Assembly: GCA_963755375.1 (NCBI GenBank)
Contig: CAVWKG010000016.1
Coordinates: 1,240,001-1,304,000 of the forward strand
DNA length: 64,000 bases
Direction: 5' to 3'
Origin: Bog-473 sp963755375
GTDB taxonomy: Bacteria > Actinomycetota > Acidimicrobiia > Acidimicrobiales > RAAP-2
Shown: in pieces, positions 1-9,300 of the stretch
How positions within the stretch are numbered: position 1 is the stretch's first letter
Layout of the letters: the number at the start of each line of letters is the position of its first letter
Position numbers and translations under genes: made by a program
Notes under the pieces: generated by a model
Database searches by the model: none
Told to the model about the DNA's origin: nothing
What the model saw: only the letters and a program-made list of their open reading frames with translations

Positions 1-248
1 GTCCCTCCCCCGGCGCCGTCGTTCTGGAGCCCGACGGCCACGCACAACGTGGACAACGTACAGGAGACGTCGTTCAAGAGATTCGACCCCGAGGCCGACG
101 GAGCGTTCGTGTTCGACCAGCTCGTGGCGGCGACAGTCGGCGGGCTGGTGAGGCCTGTTGCCAGAGCCTGGGGGGACCCGAGGGATCCGACGGTAAGGGC
201 GACAAGCAATCCGGCCGCGCTGATCAGGAACGTACGGAAGCTACGCAT
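1..248 (-). CDS. Secreted protein, N-terminal part (cut by window edge)
   Basis: The first 82 codons of a gene that runs off the left end. The ATG is preceded by a strong AAGGAGG ribosome-binding site. Residues 1-30 form a signal peptide: a short basic start (MRSFR), a hydrophobic stretch (FLISAAGLLVALTVG) and an Ala-rich cleavage region. After it the motif VSCTLSTLCVAVG appears, the Cys-spaced repeat found in actinobacterial secreted repeat proteins that are probably beta-propellers. The function is unknown and the rest of the protein is outside the window. Confidence 0.7.
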   Translation of the reverse strand, partial: MRSFRTFLISAAGLLVALTVGSLGSPQALATGLTSPPTVAATSWSNTNAPSASGSNLLNDVSCTLSTLCVAVGLQNDGAGGG

Positions 249-324
249 AGCCCCCTCCTTGAGATCGATCGAAACTCTCTGCCGCAACACTACGCGGGTC
301 GACCGACGCCGTCGAGGGGCTCTT

Positions 325-1065
325 TCACGCGGTGGCGACCACCACCAATTCCCAGCTGTCGAGCTCGAGCGGTCCGCCGCCCCCGGCGCGGAACGTGACG
401 TCGTGGAAGCCCGCTGTCTCGAGCCACACCACCCACTCGGGCGGTGTCGGCAGCCGGACGAAGTACGAAGCCCGGCGAACGGCGCCGGCCTGGTGCACGG
501 TCCGTTCAACCACCATCCTGCCCCGCACGGGGTCAAAGGTCGAGACCTCGACCATGGTGTCGTCACCGAGCTGGACGACCACCGCGTCCGGCGCCGGGGT
601 GAAGTGGCGGACGCCCCCGTCGTGGTGCATCGTGTCGATCGCCACCCTCCCCCCCCGCTGCAGGACCCGGTGGAATTCCGCCAACACCCGGTGACAGTCG
701 CCGTCGTCGTAGTAGCCGAACGAGTTGAGCCAGCACACCACTGCATCGAACGGGCCGTCGACGGGGAGGGCCCGGAGATCCCCCTCGAGGTACGTGACCC
801 TGCCCGGGGGCAGGTTCGGGTCGGCCCGCGCCCGCTCGAGGTAGGCCGCCGTCACGTCGACGCCCGTCACTTCCATGCCTGCCGCCGCGAGGCGCCGCGC
901 GATGCGACCGTGTCCGCAGGGAGCATCGAGCACCCGTGCTCCCGGCGGCAGATGGAGCAACCCGAGGATCTCGGCGGTGTCGGCATCCGAGTGCTCGTCG
1001 TCAATCGACTCCGCGTAGAAGGAGAGGTAGTCGTCGCCGAAGGTGGCCTCCATGTCGAACGTCAT
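325..1065 (-). CDS. Class I SAM-dependent methyltransferase
   Basis: A 246-aa soluble protein with the Rossmann methyltransferase fold. Motif I is VLDAPCGHGRIARRLA (about residues 45-60), followed by the acidic end of strand 2 (VTGVD) and the DAVVCWLNSFGY motif IV region. It would move a methyl group from S-adenosylmethionine to an unknown small-molecule acceptor. The length is normal for a methyltransf_25/11 type protein. It is divergent from the thioesterase gene beginning 32 bases away, so the two probably share a promoter region. No substrate can be named. Confidence 0.85.
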   Translation of the reverse strand: MTFDMEATFGDDYLSFYAESIDDEHSDADTAEILGLLHLPPGARVLDAPCGHGRIARRLAAAGMEVTGVDVTAAYLERARADPNLPPGRVTYLEGDLRALPVDGPFDAVVCWLNSFGYYDDGDCHRVLAEFHRVLQRGGRVAIDTMHHDGGVRHFTPAPDAVVVQLGDDTMVEVSTFDPVRGRMVVERTVHQAGAVRRASYFVRLPTPPEWVVWLETAGFHDVTFRAGGGGPLELDSWELVVVATA

Positions 1066-1097
1066 GCGCCATCATCGCCGCCGGTAGGGTCGCCCGC

Positions 1098-1945
1098 ATG
1101 CGGGAGCCCGAGGATCTTTCCTTCGACGCGGCGACCGCGGTCGAGGAAGCCGGTGATCCCAACCGCTTCGTCGCGCGCATCCATCACCTGTGGACGGTGG
1201 GCGACAAGCCCAACGGCGGCTACCTGCTCGCGCTTCTCGGCCGGGCCGCCCGCACCACCGCTCAGAGCGCCGGCAGCCCGGCGTGGGAGGTCCTGTCCAC
1301 CGCCATCACCTACCTGCGGGCGCCCGAGTTAGGCCCCGCAGACGTGCGGACGACGCTGCTCCGTCGCGGGCGCACGGCGGCCCACGTGCGGACCGTCCTC
1401 GCCCAAGGGGCCGACGACCTGGTTGACGCCGTGTTCGTGCTGGGCGAGCTCCCCGCCGAGTCCAGGGTGCGCTACGACGGCACCGCGCCCTTCCATGCGC
1501 CGGATCCGGACGACTGCGTGCGCCTCACGCCGAAGATCCCGACCGGCGTCTACGTCGGGATCATGGACGTGCTCGATCTCCGGCTGGACCCGGCAACGCT
1601 CCCCTTCGCGGCCTCCCCCCGCCACCCGGCACACCCGCTGAACTGCGCGGCTGGACACGCTTCGCCGACGGGCGGGAACCCGATGCCCTCTCACTCCTCT
1701 TCTTCGCCGATGCCATTCCCCCCGCCACGCTCATGATCGGCTCGAGTGGCTGGGTGCCGACGTTGCAGATGTCCGCCTACGTACGGGCGCGCCCGGCACC
1801 GGGCTGGCTCGGAATCCGGATGACGGCCGGCCTCGTGGCCGACGGCATGGTCGACGAGACCTGCGTCCTGTGGGACAGCCGGGGCCGCATGGTGGGCCAG
1901 TCCACCCAGCTGGCCCGGCTCCGTTTCCCCGACGAGCTCAGCTGA
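1098..1945 (+). pseudogene. Acyl-CoA thioesterase family protein, frameshifted
   Basis: Hot-dog fold thioesterase-like protein. The first frame (from ATG 1098) has the N-terminal hot dog, with NGGYLLALLGRAA and LSTAITYLRAP. The second hot dog, with GSSGWVPTLQMSAYVRARPAPGW, lies in another frame and ends at 1945. The two join if one base is restored in the run of six C at 1615-1620, giving about 282 aa, the normal double-hot-dog length. A homopolymer slip is a common sequencing error, so the gene may be intact in the cell. Expected role: hydrolysis of acyl-CoA thioesters in the cytoplasm. Confidence 0.7.
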
Positions 1946-1974
1946 ACGCGGCCCGCCGGCTCTAACCTGTCGCC

Positions 1975-2809
1975 GTGACCGACCCCGCACGGCTCGGCCC
2001 GTCCGACTTCGCGGCCGTGGCGGAGCTGTGTCACCGCTCCCTGGCCGACGCCCCGTCGACCGCCGAGCTCCATGACGCGCTCTTTGCGACCGAGCAGCCT
2101 GCCGTGATCCTCGGCGACCCTGCCACCGGCGTCGTTGTGACCGTCGAATGCGACGATGGCGCGCACATCCGCCTCCTGGCCGTGGACCCATCGGCCCGCG
2201 GACGCGGGCCTGGGCCTCGCCCTGTTGCAGGCGGCGGAGGAATGGGCCGCCGGTGCCGGGCACTCCAGCCTCGCCACCGGCGCCGACCCGCCCTACTTCC
2301 TGTGGCCGGGCGTGCCGAGCTCCGCGACCGCGCTCATATGCCTCCTGGAGAGACGGCACTACGGCCGCGCCGACACGAACTTCAACATGGACGTCGACCT
2401 CCTCGCCATCCCCGACGATCCCGGTGGGCATTCCCGGGCCGGCGATGGGGACGCGGCCGAGCTCGACGCGTGGATGGCCGCCCATTGGCCGAACTGGCGA
2501 CTCGAGGTCCTGCGCGCGCTGGCGAAGGGGAATCTCGTCATCGCCAGGGAGGACGGTGACGCCGGCGCGGTCGCCGCGTTCTGCGCCTTCGAGGTGAACC
2601 GGCGCGGTGTGCTCGGCCCCGTGGCGGTCCGCCCGGAGCTCATGGGCAAGGGTCGGGGCAAGGGTGTCCTGCTGGGAGCCCTGCACGAACTGCGCCGTCG
2701 GGGTGCGCGGCGGGTGTCGGTCGTCTGGGTCGGACCGGTGGCGCCCTACGCGGCGGTGGGCGGCCGGGTCAGCGACGTGTTCTTCGTCTACCGCAAGGAG
2801 CTGGCGTGA
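1975..2809 (+). pseudogene. GNAT-family N-acetyltransferase, frameshifted
   Basis: Two halves of one acetyltransferase in two frames. The first half (from 1975) has the acceptor region and IRLLAVDPSARGRG, the start of the acetyl-CoA binding motif A. The second (to 2809) continues with LGLALLQAAEEWA and a second GNAT-like half (VLGPVAVRPELMGKGRGKGVLLGAL). One surplus G in the GGG at 2207-2209 explains the break. The restored protein of about 278 aa is a tandem GNAT with acetyl-CoA loops in both halves. The substrate is unknown. The stop overlaps the start of the next gene by 4 bases, so the two are probably co-translated. Confidence 0.68.
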
Positions 2810-4537
2810 ACCTGCTCCCCGTACCCCGGTTCGTGGAACTGACCGGCGAGGTCGTCCCCAACCGACCGCCGCGGCGCCAGGTCGACAGGTCCTTGCCCGC
2901 ACAGGGTTACGAGTTGCACATAGGCGGATCCGGCGTGGAGCTGACGGGGGCCGACGACGCCGGGATCTTCTATGGAGAGGCGACGTTGGGCCAGCTGGCG
3001 CGTCTGCACGGCCGGGCGCTGCCTGCGGGCGTCGTGCGCGACCATCCTGATATTCCGATCCGTGGCGTCATGCTCGACATCTCCCGCGACAAGGTCCCGA
3101 CCATGGACACCCTGCAGAACGTGGTCGACCGATTGGCCTCGCTCAAGGTGAACCAGGTGCAGCTGTATTCCGAGCACACCTTCGCCTACGGCGACCACCT
3201 TGATGTTCACCGAAAGGCGAGCCCGCTCGACGCGGAGGAGATCCGTCAGCTCGATGCCTTCTGCCGCGCCCGGCACGTCGAGCTCGTGCCGAACCAGAAC
3301 TGCCTGGGCCACATGAACCGCTGGCTGAGCCACGCCCGCTACCGGCCGTTCGCCCTCGCTCCCGACGGCTTCGTCGACCCCTTCGGCATCACGCGGGCGG
3401 CCATGACCATCGACCCGTCCAATCCTGGCTCCCTCGCGCTCGTGCGGGAGCTGCTGGCCGAGCTGCTGCCGCTCTTCACCAGCCGCCGGGTCCACGTGGG
3501 CCTCGACGAGGCGTGGGAACTTCCCGCGAGCCGCCTGGACGACTTCCTGGCCTGGGTGGCGACACTGCGCGGGCTCCCCGAGCTCGCCGGCCGCGAGATG
3601 CTGATGTGGGGAGACATGGTCTCGGGCCAGGCCGACCTTGTCGCCTCGCTCCCCGCGGGAGTCACCGTGTGCGAGTGGGGCTACGACGACTGGTATCCCT
3701 TCGACGAGCGCTGCGCGGTGCTGGCCGCCACGGGCACGCCGTTCTGGGTGGCACCGGGCACGTCGAGTTGGATGAGCATCCTCGGTCGCCACACCAACGC
3801 GCGCACCACCTGTCGACGGGCCGCCGCCGCTGCGCTGGCACACGGAGCGACGGGGTACCTCAACACCGACTGGGGTGACCTCGGCCACCTGCAGCAGTGG
3901 GTGATCAGCGAACCGGGCATGGCGTACGGCGCTGCCGTCTCGTGGTGCCTGGAGACAAACGGGGATCTCGACCTCGGCGCCGCACTCAGCACCCACGTCT
4001 TCCATGATCCCACCGGCAACCTGGCCGAGGCCGTTCTCTCCCTCGGAGACGCCCATCGACTCGTGACGCCACAGTTTCCGAACATGTCGACCCTCGTCAT
4101 GAACCTCTACTACCCGCAGCTGCCCGTCGGCCGCGGGCTGACCGCGGGGCTGACCGCCGGCGAGCTCGACGCGGTGGAAGGCTGTCTGGCCTCGGCGCGC
4201 CGTGCCGCGGCACAGGCACAACCAGAACGAGACGACGCCACGACGCTGATCGATGAAGTGCTCTTCGGTGTCGATCTCGTCAGCCTGTTGACCCGCGACG
4301 CCCGGGCTCGATTGCGCGGCGACGGCACCCTCGAGCGCGGTGCCGTCGGGCGAGCGCACCCGTCTGGGCACCGACCTCGGCCCGCTCCTGGAGCGCTACC
4401 GCACGTTGTGGCTCCGCCGCAACAGGCCCGGCGGTCTCGACGACAGCGTCACGTGGCTGCACAACCTGCAGTTCGCCTACGCCTCGGGTCGGCCCGACCC
4501 ACACTGGGGCGGGATCTCGGCGCGGGCCGGCGGGTAG
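2806..4537 (+). pseudogene. Family 20 glycoside hydrolase (beta-N-acetylhexosaminidase-like), frameshifted near the C terminus
   Basis: Residues 80-400 form a GH20 TIM barrel: IRGVMLDISRDKVPTMDTL, ELVPNQNCLGHMNRW, then HVGLDEAW, where Asp234-Glu235 are the expected catalytic pair (usual motif HxGGDE; here Leu replaces the second Gly). The predicted reaction is release of terminal N-acetylhexosamine. No signal peptide is seen, so it acts in the cytoplasm. The frame breaks near 4336-4342 by one extra base; the true C terminus (from VPSGERTRLGTDLG to the stop at 4537) is in another frame. The original frame stays open to 5952 only by chance. Confidence 0.72.
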
Positions 4538-4678
4538 CGGCGCTCACTCCCTTTGCTCTCCCTCCGGGGCGTTCCAACCCCTGTGCGACGTCGACGCTCA
4601 TGAAACTCTTATCTGCCGCTCAACGGAATGTCGGGTCCGCTCCAGTCCCCTCCAAGACTGGCCTGATAGCCCGCTCCC

Positions 4679-5863
4679 ATGCGAGATCGCTCGGAGACCC
4701 CGCGCCGGCTCGGCCACCGGCCGGCCCTGGACGGGATCCGCGGTATCGCCTGGGCCGTCGTGTTCTGCTCCCACGCGCTGACACTCCCGCTGGCCGTCGG
4801 CCAGGTCGCGATGTTCGTGTTCTTCGCCCTCAGCGGCTTTCTGATCACAGGGCTCCTGGTGGAGGAGCGCACCGCAACGGGACGGGTGTCGCTGTCGCAC
4901 TTCTTCGCTCGTCGGGCTCTCCGGCTGCTTCCCGCGCTGGCCTTCTTCCTGGCCGGATGGTTGGCCGTCGTCCTCGCCACCGGGGGCCACGCTCCGTGGA
5001 CGACGACGGTGCCGGGGGGCGAACCGGGAGCGGGCACGTCGCCCGGGCTCGCCCTCCAGGGCGCGGTGGCCGCCCTCGTGTACGTCACGAACTGGGCGGA
5101 CATCGGAGGGTGGTTCTCGGGCTACGTACCCCTCGGGCACCTGTGGTCCTTGGCGGTCGAAGAGCAGTTCTACCTGCTCTGGTCCCCGGTGGTCGTCCTC
5201 GTCCTGTGCTGGCGCCGGACCGCAGTGTGCTGGGCCGCGGGGCTCGCGGCCGCCGCATCGTTCGTGGACGTCGCACTCCGCAGCGGGCACGGGTTGTCCC
5301 TCGTGATCGACATGAGCACCGACACCCGGGCGGGCGCCTTCCTCGTGGGAGCCGTGCTCGCCGTCGCCTGGTCCCGCGGCGGTCCCTGGCTCCGGGCGAT
5401 CGAGGCGCGAGACGGCCACATCACCGCAGCCGGCGCGCCCACGGTGCTGGCCATCGGCTCCTGGGTGTTCGACCACCGTGTCGCGGGCCTTGCCTTCACC
5501 CTGACCTGGATCGCCGTCTCGGTGGCCGCCGGCCTGCTCGTGATCGCCTTCCTCGGCGACGGACGCTCCGAGCGGGCCGGGATCGTGGCGTCACCGGTGG
5601 CGACCTACGTGGGGCGCCGTTCCTACGGCCTCTACCTGTGGCACTACGTCTGGCTGACCTGGCTGGCCGGCCTCGGCCTCCCGGGCGTCGTGCTCGCCCT
5701 GGGCGCGTCCTTCACGACGGCCGAGATCTCCTGGCAGCTGGTCGAGCGGCCGGCACTCTCACTGAAGCATCGCTTCTCCCCCACCAGAACGGGTCCGCCG
5801 CGCTCGACGCCTGCAGCACCGGTGGCCGTCCCGGTTACCGCGGCGGTCGAGATCCCGGCGTGA
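4679..5863 (+). CDS. Acyltransferase 3 (OafA/YrhL-type) membrane protein
   Basis: An integral membrane O-acyltransferase of 394 aa with about ten membrane spans. It starts with the family signature RLGHRPALDGIRGIAWAVVFCSHA (catalytic His in the CSHA position), then FFALSGFLITGLLVEE and FFARRALRLLPAL. LAVEEQFYLLW is the conserved central motif. Members add acetyl or other acyl groups to cell-surface glycans. It stands alone 140 bases after the GH20 gene; a shared role in glycan metabolism is possible but not shown. Confidence 0.88.
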   Translation: MRDRSETPRRLGHRPALDGIRGIAWAVVFCSHALTLPLAVGQVAMFVFFALSGFLITGLLVEERTATGRVSLSHFFARRALRLLPALAFFLAGWLAVVLATGGHAPWTTTVPGGEPGAGTSPGLALQGAVAALVYVTNWADIGGWFSGYVPLGHLWSLAVEEQFYLLWSPVVVLVLCWRRTAVCWAAGLAAAASFVDVALRSGHGLSLVIDMSTDTRAGAFLVGAVLAVAWSRGGPWLRAIEARDGHITAAGAPTVLAIGSWVFDHRVAGLAFTLTWIAVSVAAGLLVIAFLGDGRSERAGIVASPVATYVGRRSYGLYLWHYVWLTWLAGLGLPGVVLALGASFTTAEISWQLVERPALSLKHRFSPTRTGPPRSTPAAPVAVPVTAAVEIPA

Positions 5864-5897
5864 CGGAGCGGCGAAGGGTGCGACCGACGGCGCGGCG

Positions 5898-6029
5898 TCA
5901 TGCAGCCTCCTCGCCGTCCTCTTCGTCCTCGTCCTCGTCATCGGCTTCGTAGCAGTCCCACGAGCAGTACCCCGCGATCCGGGGGGACGCCGGGTGAAAC
6001 CGGCACCGCCGGCACAGCTGCGTCGTCAT
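5898..6029 (-). CDS. 43-aa zinc-ribbon-like protein with acidic tail
   Basis: A very small open frame. It has Cys6-x2-Cys9, His12, and Cys22-x3-Cys26, which can bind one zinc ion, followed by an acidic tail (residues 28-41, almost all Asp/Glu). A purine-rich AAGAGAGAG lies about 7 bases before the ATG. Codon third positions are strongly G/C, as in neighbouring genes. The paired Cys knuckles and the acidic tail argue for a real protein. No known function; such tails often bind basic proteins or nucleic-acid partners, but that is inference. Confidence 0.55.
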   Translation of the reverse strand: MTTQLCRRCRFHPASPRIAGYCSWDCYEADDEDEDEEDGEEAA

Positions 6030-6141
6030 GGTGGCTCTCTCTTTCGAACTGTCGATCGTGTGCACGGTCATTCCCCTCCGGACTCCCGCCTCAGCGCCGG
6101 TCGCATCGGACCGGTCGCTCCATTTTCGGCTCGGACATAAA

Positions 6142-6168
6142 GAGCCGCTCCCCTGCGGGAAGCGGCTC
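6142..6168. terminator. GC-rich hairpin, probable terminator
   Basis: GAGCCGCT at 6142-6149 pairs with AGCGGCTC at 6161-6168, extended inside by CCC/GGG. It lies in the gap between the small zinc protein and the F420 oxidoreductase. No long T run follows, so termination is likely but not certain. Confidence 0.5.
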
Positions 6169-6511
6169 CTCGACGTCGGGACTGATGTGAGTCCTTCCTA
6201 CGGCGTCGAGGCCACCTCCCGGAGACACAGCTTCGGGATTCCGCCGATCTGTACCTCGGACATGGCAAGGCGCGACTGACCCAGGGAGTTCCCCCCCTGC
6301 GGGCGCCGGTCCAGCCGGCTGTGTCGTGCGCTCGCCTCGGTCATGATCGTTTCAGTATACGAGACGCCACGACGGCTCCGGGACGACGTGGCGAAAGATC
6401 GGGCAGAGTTCATCGAGCGCGTCACATGTGGCGGATGCACGGGTCCAACGCATCCGGCCACCGACGCGGGCGTCCCATGCGGAGATTGCCGACGAGGGAT
6501 ACGTTGCAGAG

Positions 6512-7417
6512 ATGGCGCTCGTTCTCGGCATCGTCACGCCCGTTCTGCACATGAACCCGCGCTTCGACCCCCCCGAATGGGAGGTGACAGCCAACGTCGA
6601 CGATGTGGTGGGGGTGGTGCAGGAAGCCGAGAGACTCGGGTACGACTGGGTCGCCTGCTCGGAGCACATCGCCATCCCGTCGGCGGCGTCGACCGTCCGT
6701 GGCGGCCGCTACTTCGACCCCTTCTCGACGCTCGGTTTCTTCGCGGCCAAGACCGCACGGGTTCGGCTCCTGACCCACATGGCCGTGCTCCCCTACCACC
6801 ATCCCCTCGAACTGGTGAAGCGGCTCGGCACCCTCGACGTGCTGAGCGCGGGCCGCATCATCGCCGGCGTCGGGGTCGGGTCGCTCCAGCCCGAGTTCGA
6901 GGTGCTCGGGCACGCGTTCGACGGCCGCGGCGACCGTTCCGACGACGCCATCCGGGCCATCCGTGCGGCCTGGGGGAAGCGGGTGCCCGAGTATCACGGG
7001 ACGCACTACGACTTCGAGGGATACATCGTCGAACCGTCGGGCCTGCCGCGGGCGGTCGAGGTCTGGGTGGGGGGCCGCACGCGCCGTTCGCTCCGGCGTG
7101 CCGTGGAGCTCGGTGACGCCTGGATGCCCTTCGGGTTCAAGCTGGACGAGCTGACGGGACTGCTCACCGATCCTCGCGTGCGCGACACCCTGGCGCCGCG
7201 GGCCCACGAAGGGAAACCGCTCAAGCTGATTCTGGCCCCCGAGCCGCCGATCGATCCCCTGGGCGACCCCGAGCGGACGACAGAGTTCCTGGCCTCCTAC
7301 GTCGCGATCGGGGCAACGGGGTTCAGCGTGCGCTTCGACCATCACTCGCTCTCGCACTACTGCGAGCAGATGGCCGCGCTGCAGTCCCTGGTGCAGACAG
7401 CCGGATGGTCCCTCTGA
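6512..7417 (+). CDS. LLM-class F420-dependent oxidoreductase
   Basis: A 301-aa luciferase-like TIM barrel. Typical features are the N-terminal strand LGIVTPVLHMNP, WVACSEHIAIP, the barrel core VRLLTHMAVLPYHHPLELVKRL and LDVLSAGRIIAGVGVGS, and the C-terminal VEVWVGGRTRRSLRRAVELGDAWMP. Such proteins move a hydride to or from coenzyme F420 on an unknown organic substrate. I chose ATG 6512 because homology-like sequence begins there; the frame is open further upstream but that part has no protein character. A stable hairpin follows the stop. Confidence 0.85.
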   Translation: MALVLGIVTPVLHMNPRFDPPEWEVTANVDDVVGVVQEAERLGYDWVACSEHIAIPSAASTVRGGRYFDPFSTLGFFAAKTARVRLLTHMAVLPYHHPLELVKRLGTLDVLSAGRIIAGVGVGSLQPEFEVLGHAFDGRGDRSDDAIRAIRAAWGKRVPEYHGTHYDFEGYIVEPSGLPRAVEVWVGGRTRRSLRRAVELGDAWMPFGFKLDELTGLLTDPRVRDTLAPRAHEGKPLKLILAPEPPIDPLGDPERTTEFLASYVAIGATGFSVRFDHHSLSHYCEQMAALQSLVQTAGWSL

Positions 7418-7440
7418 CCTCCCTGTAGCCGGCGGCGCAT

Positions 7441-7454
7441 CCCGCGTTCGCGGG
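7441..7454. terminator. Hairpin between convergent genes
   Basis: Perfect CCCGCG-TT-CGCGGG hairpin, 24 bases after the stop of the F420 oxidoreductase and before the end of the convergent beta-helix gene. Position and stability suggest a terminator; there is no T tract. Confidence 0.45.
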
Positions 7455-7571
7455 GCCACCCACCCCTGGGTACGGTCCTGGACCAGTCGCCGTCGATCAG
7501 ATCCTGAGGGGATCAGCGCTGCACGGAGCTTCTTGAGGCTGATGGGTTCGCTCTCCTTATCTCATAGGGGC

Positions 7572-8873
7572 TCAACACGACGAATCCAGAGTGGCTCCGT
7601 TGATGCCGTAGTGGTTTCCGCACTGGGTGTAGTTGGTGTCTCCGGTGGACTTCGCCGCGTACACGGAACCGGCAGCGCTATAGAAGGTGTTTCCTTTGAC
7701 CGTGGCCGTCCGGGCGCCGATGACCGCCAGCGCATCGAGGTAGTCCGGTGCTCCACCGCCAATGTTCAAGGAGTTGTCGGTGATGTCGAGCCCTCCTTGG
7801 TAATCGAAGTAGCCAGGCACATCCCTTCCATTGGCGATCCCCAGAGAAGCGTTGCCGTGGTTGCCGGTGATGGTCATGCCGTAGTTCAGCCACGGCTCAG
7901 TTGAATCAGCAGTGTTTGTGCCAACGACGTTGAAGAATCCGCTGCCCGTGCCGTTCAGCGTGTTATCTCTAAACATGAGGTTTTGCTCCTGCACTCCCGG
8001 CGTCTGCCCCTGCAAGGAAGCAAACCAGTCCCCACTCCAGTTCGTCCAGGTGTTGTTGGCGATGGTGATGTTGTCCTCAGCGACGCCTTGGGGCTGGTCA
8101 CCATTGATGAAGTAGGTATTAGCCCCGTCGACCTCGAAGTCCATGGCGTCGAGACCGACGTTGGTGATCTTGTTGTAGGAGAAGTTGAAGTCGTCCGCCG
8201 CCTCCACAGTTAGACCGTGATAGCCGCAGCCGTCAAAGGTCGACTGCGTCGCGGTGACGTTCACGTTCAGCGCGGCGAAGCTAGGGGTGATGTCGTTACC
8301 TGACTGGAGCAGTAGGCAGTCGCCCTGGATGTTCTCCACCGTCATGCCCGTCAGTAGGACGTTGGTGTCCCCCTCTAGCTCGATTCCGTATTTGCCCTCG
8401 TAGTAATCGCCGCCGTTCGAACCGTTGTAGAGGCCGGTGATGCTGAGATTGGAGATCTTGAGGTTGGTGTCCTGAGTCAAAAATAGGATCGGGTGGTCGG
8501 AATCATCTCCGGTCCCGGCGACAGTCTGATGAATCGTGGCCCAGTTGCCGTTGATAGTGAGGCCGGTCTTGTTGGCGAGGCTCAGTCCCGTGGTGACGTT
8601 GAAGCACCCGTCGTGGGGCAAGGTGACGGTCGTGTTGGACGACAGCCCGGCGAAGTAGCTGTTCAGTGCCGAAGTGCTGTCTCCGACGCATGGAGCTAAG
8701 CCGAACCGAGGCAGGCTGACCGAGTGGTGCTTGGCGGGGTGCTTGGCGACACCGTGCTTGGCAGCGGAAGTGCCGCACGCTGCCAGAATGAGCGCGCAGA
8801 TCGCTACCGCAGCAACAACACGGAGCCGCCTCGTGCAGCGGGCGACGCGGTAGCGAGGTACAGCACGCCGGCG
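7572..8873 (-). CDS. Right-handed beta-helix lipoprotein (start codon not found)
   Basis: About 433 residues. The N terminus is a lipoprotein signal, RRLRVVAAVAICALILAAC, with the lipid-accepting Cys at 8775-8777. Then come many parallel beta-helix turns (LTINGNWATIH, LKISNLSITGLYNGSNGG, VLLTGMTVENIQGDC, DNITIANNTWTNW) rich in Asn, Gly, Thr. Such proteins bind or cleave polysaccharides outside the cell. Base composition is clearly richer in A+T than the flanks. No ATG, GTG or TTG lies in frame just before the signal; the frame instead continues upstream into another protein domain (8874-9300), so the 5' end looks rearranged. Confidence 0.65.
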   Translation of the reverse strand, partial: RRRAVPRYRVARCTRRLRVVAAVAICALILAACGTSAAKHGVAKHPAKHHSVSLPRFGLAPCVGDSTSALNSYFAGLSSNTTVTLPHDGCFNVTTGLSLANKTGLTINGNWATIHQTVAGTGDDSDHPILFLTQDTNLKISNLSITGLYNGSNGGDYYEGKYGIELEGDTNVLLTGMTVENIQGDCLLLQSGNDITPSFAALNVNVTATQSTFDGCGYHGLTVEAADDFNFSYNKITNVGLDAMDFEVDGANTYFINGDQPQGVAEDNITIANNTWTNWSGDWFASLQGQTPGVQEQNLMFRDNTLNGTGSGFFNVVGTNTADSTEPWLNYGMTITGNHGNASLGIANGRDVPGYFDYQGGLDITDNSLNIGGGAPDYLDALAVIGARTATVKGNTFYSAAGSVYAAKSTGDTNYTQCGNHYGINGATLDSSC

Positions 8874-9300
8874 CCCTGCGTGGGCACCCGTCGTTCCACC
8901 CGCACCACCCTCAAAGAGGTTGGCGCCCGTGACGCCAGCCGAGGCCGAAATGTCATTAGTCCCGGCCTGAATCTCGTTGCCGTTGGCTGCTGCACCACTC
9001 GTGACCTCGGTGAGAAGGACATGACCCCCGCTGCTCGATGGTGTCAAGTAGCTGGAGAACGGTTCGCCACTCACCGACCCTGTGGCTGCCGCGAGCGCTA
9101 TGACTAGCGCAGGAAGATTGGAGAAGGTGCCACCGGCGACGGTGAAGGTCTCGGGTGTGGCCCCGCCGCCTCCGGTCGTATCGCCTGTCCCGACGTAGTC
9201 GAACTCGTTGTTTGAACTGTTGATCGTCAGGGGAAGTGGTGTGCTCGACGCTAGGAGTGTGGCGGTTACCGCGGTCGCGGCGGAGCCGTCCCGACTGACG
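8874..9300 (-). other. In-frame orphan domain joined upstream of the beta-helix lipoprotein
   Basis: In the same frame as the lipoprotein, about 140 codons have clear protein character: PLTINSSNNEFDYVG, ETFTVAGGTFSNLPALVIAL, HVLLTEVTSGAAANGNEIQ and a Gly-rich end. Similar Thr/Gly/Asn-rich segments occur in extracellular repeat proteins and phage structural proteins; I cannot name the family. In-frame starts are only a GTG and a TTG inside the domain. It meets the 3' end of the acyl-CoA synthetase gene near 9300, where base composition changes sharply. It looks like a fragment of a larger gene. Confidence 0.45.

Noticed and set aside
1609..1622. Programmed frameshift in the thioesterase gene
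   Set aside because: A simple C run with no stimulating structure, and neighbouring genes show the same kind of one-base break, so an indel is the simpler reading.
4538..5952. Continuation of the GH20 reading frame to give a protein over 1000 aa
   Set aside because: The glycosidase-like sequence stops near 4340. After that the frame is Arg/Pro/Gly-rich noise over the acyltransferase gene, whose own frame has clear membrane spans.
6198..6344. A 48-codon minus-strand frame (MTEASARHSRLDRRPQGG...)
   Set aside because: No ribosome-binding site and no recognisable motif; it may be chance in a gap with a terminator hairpin.
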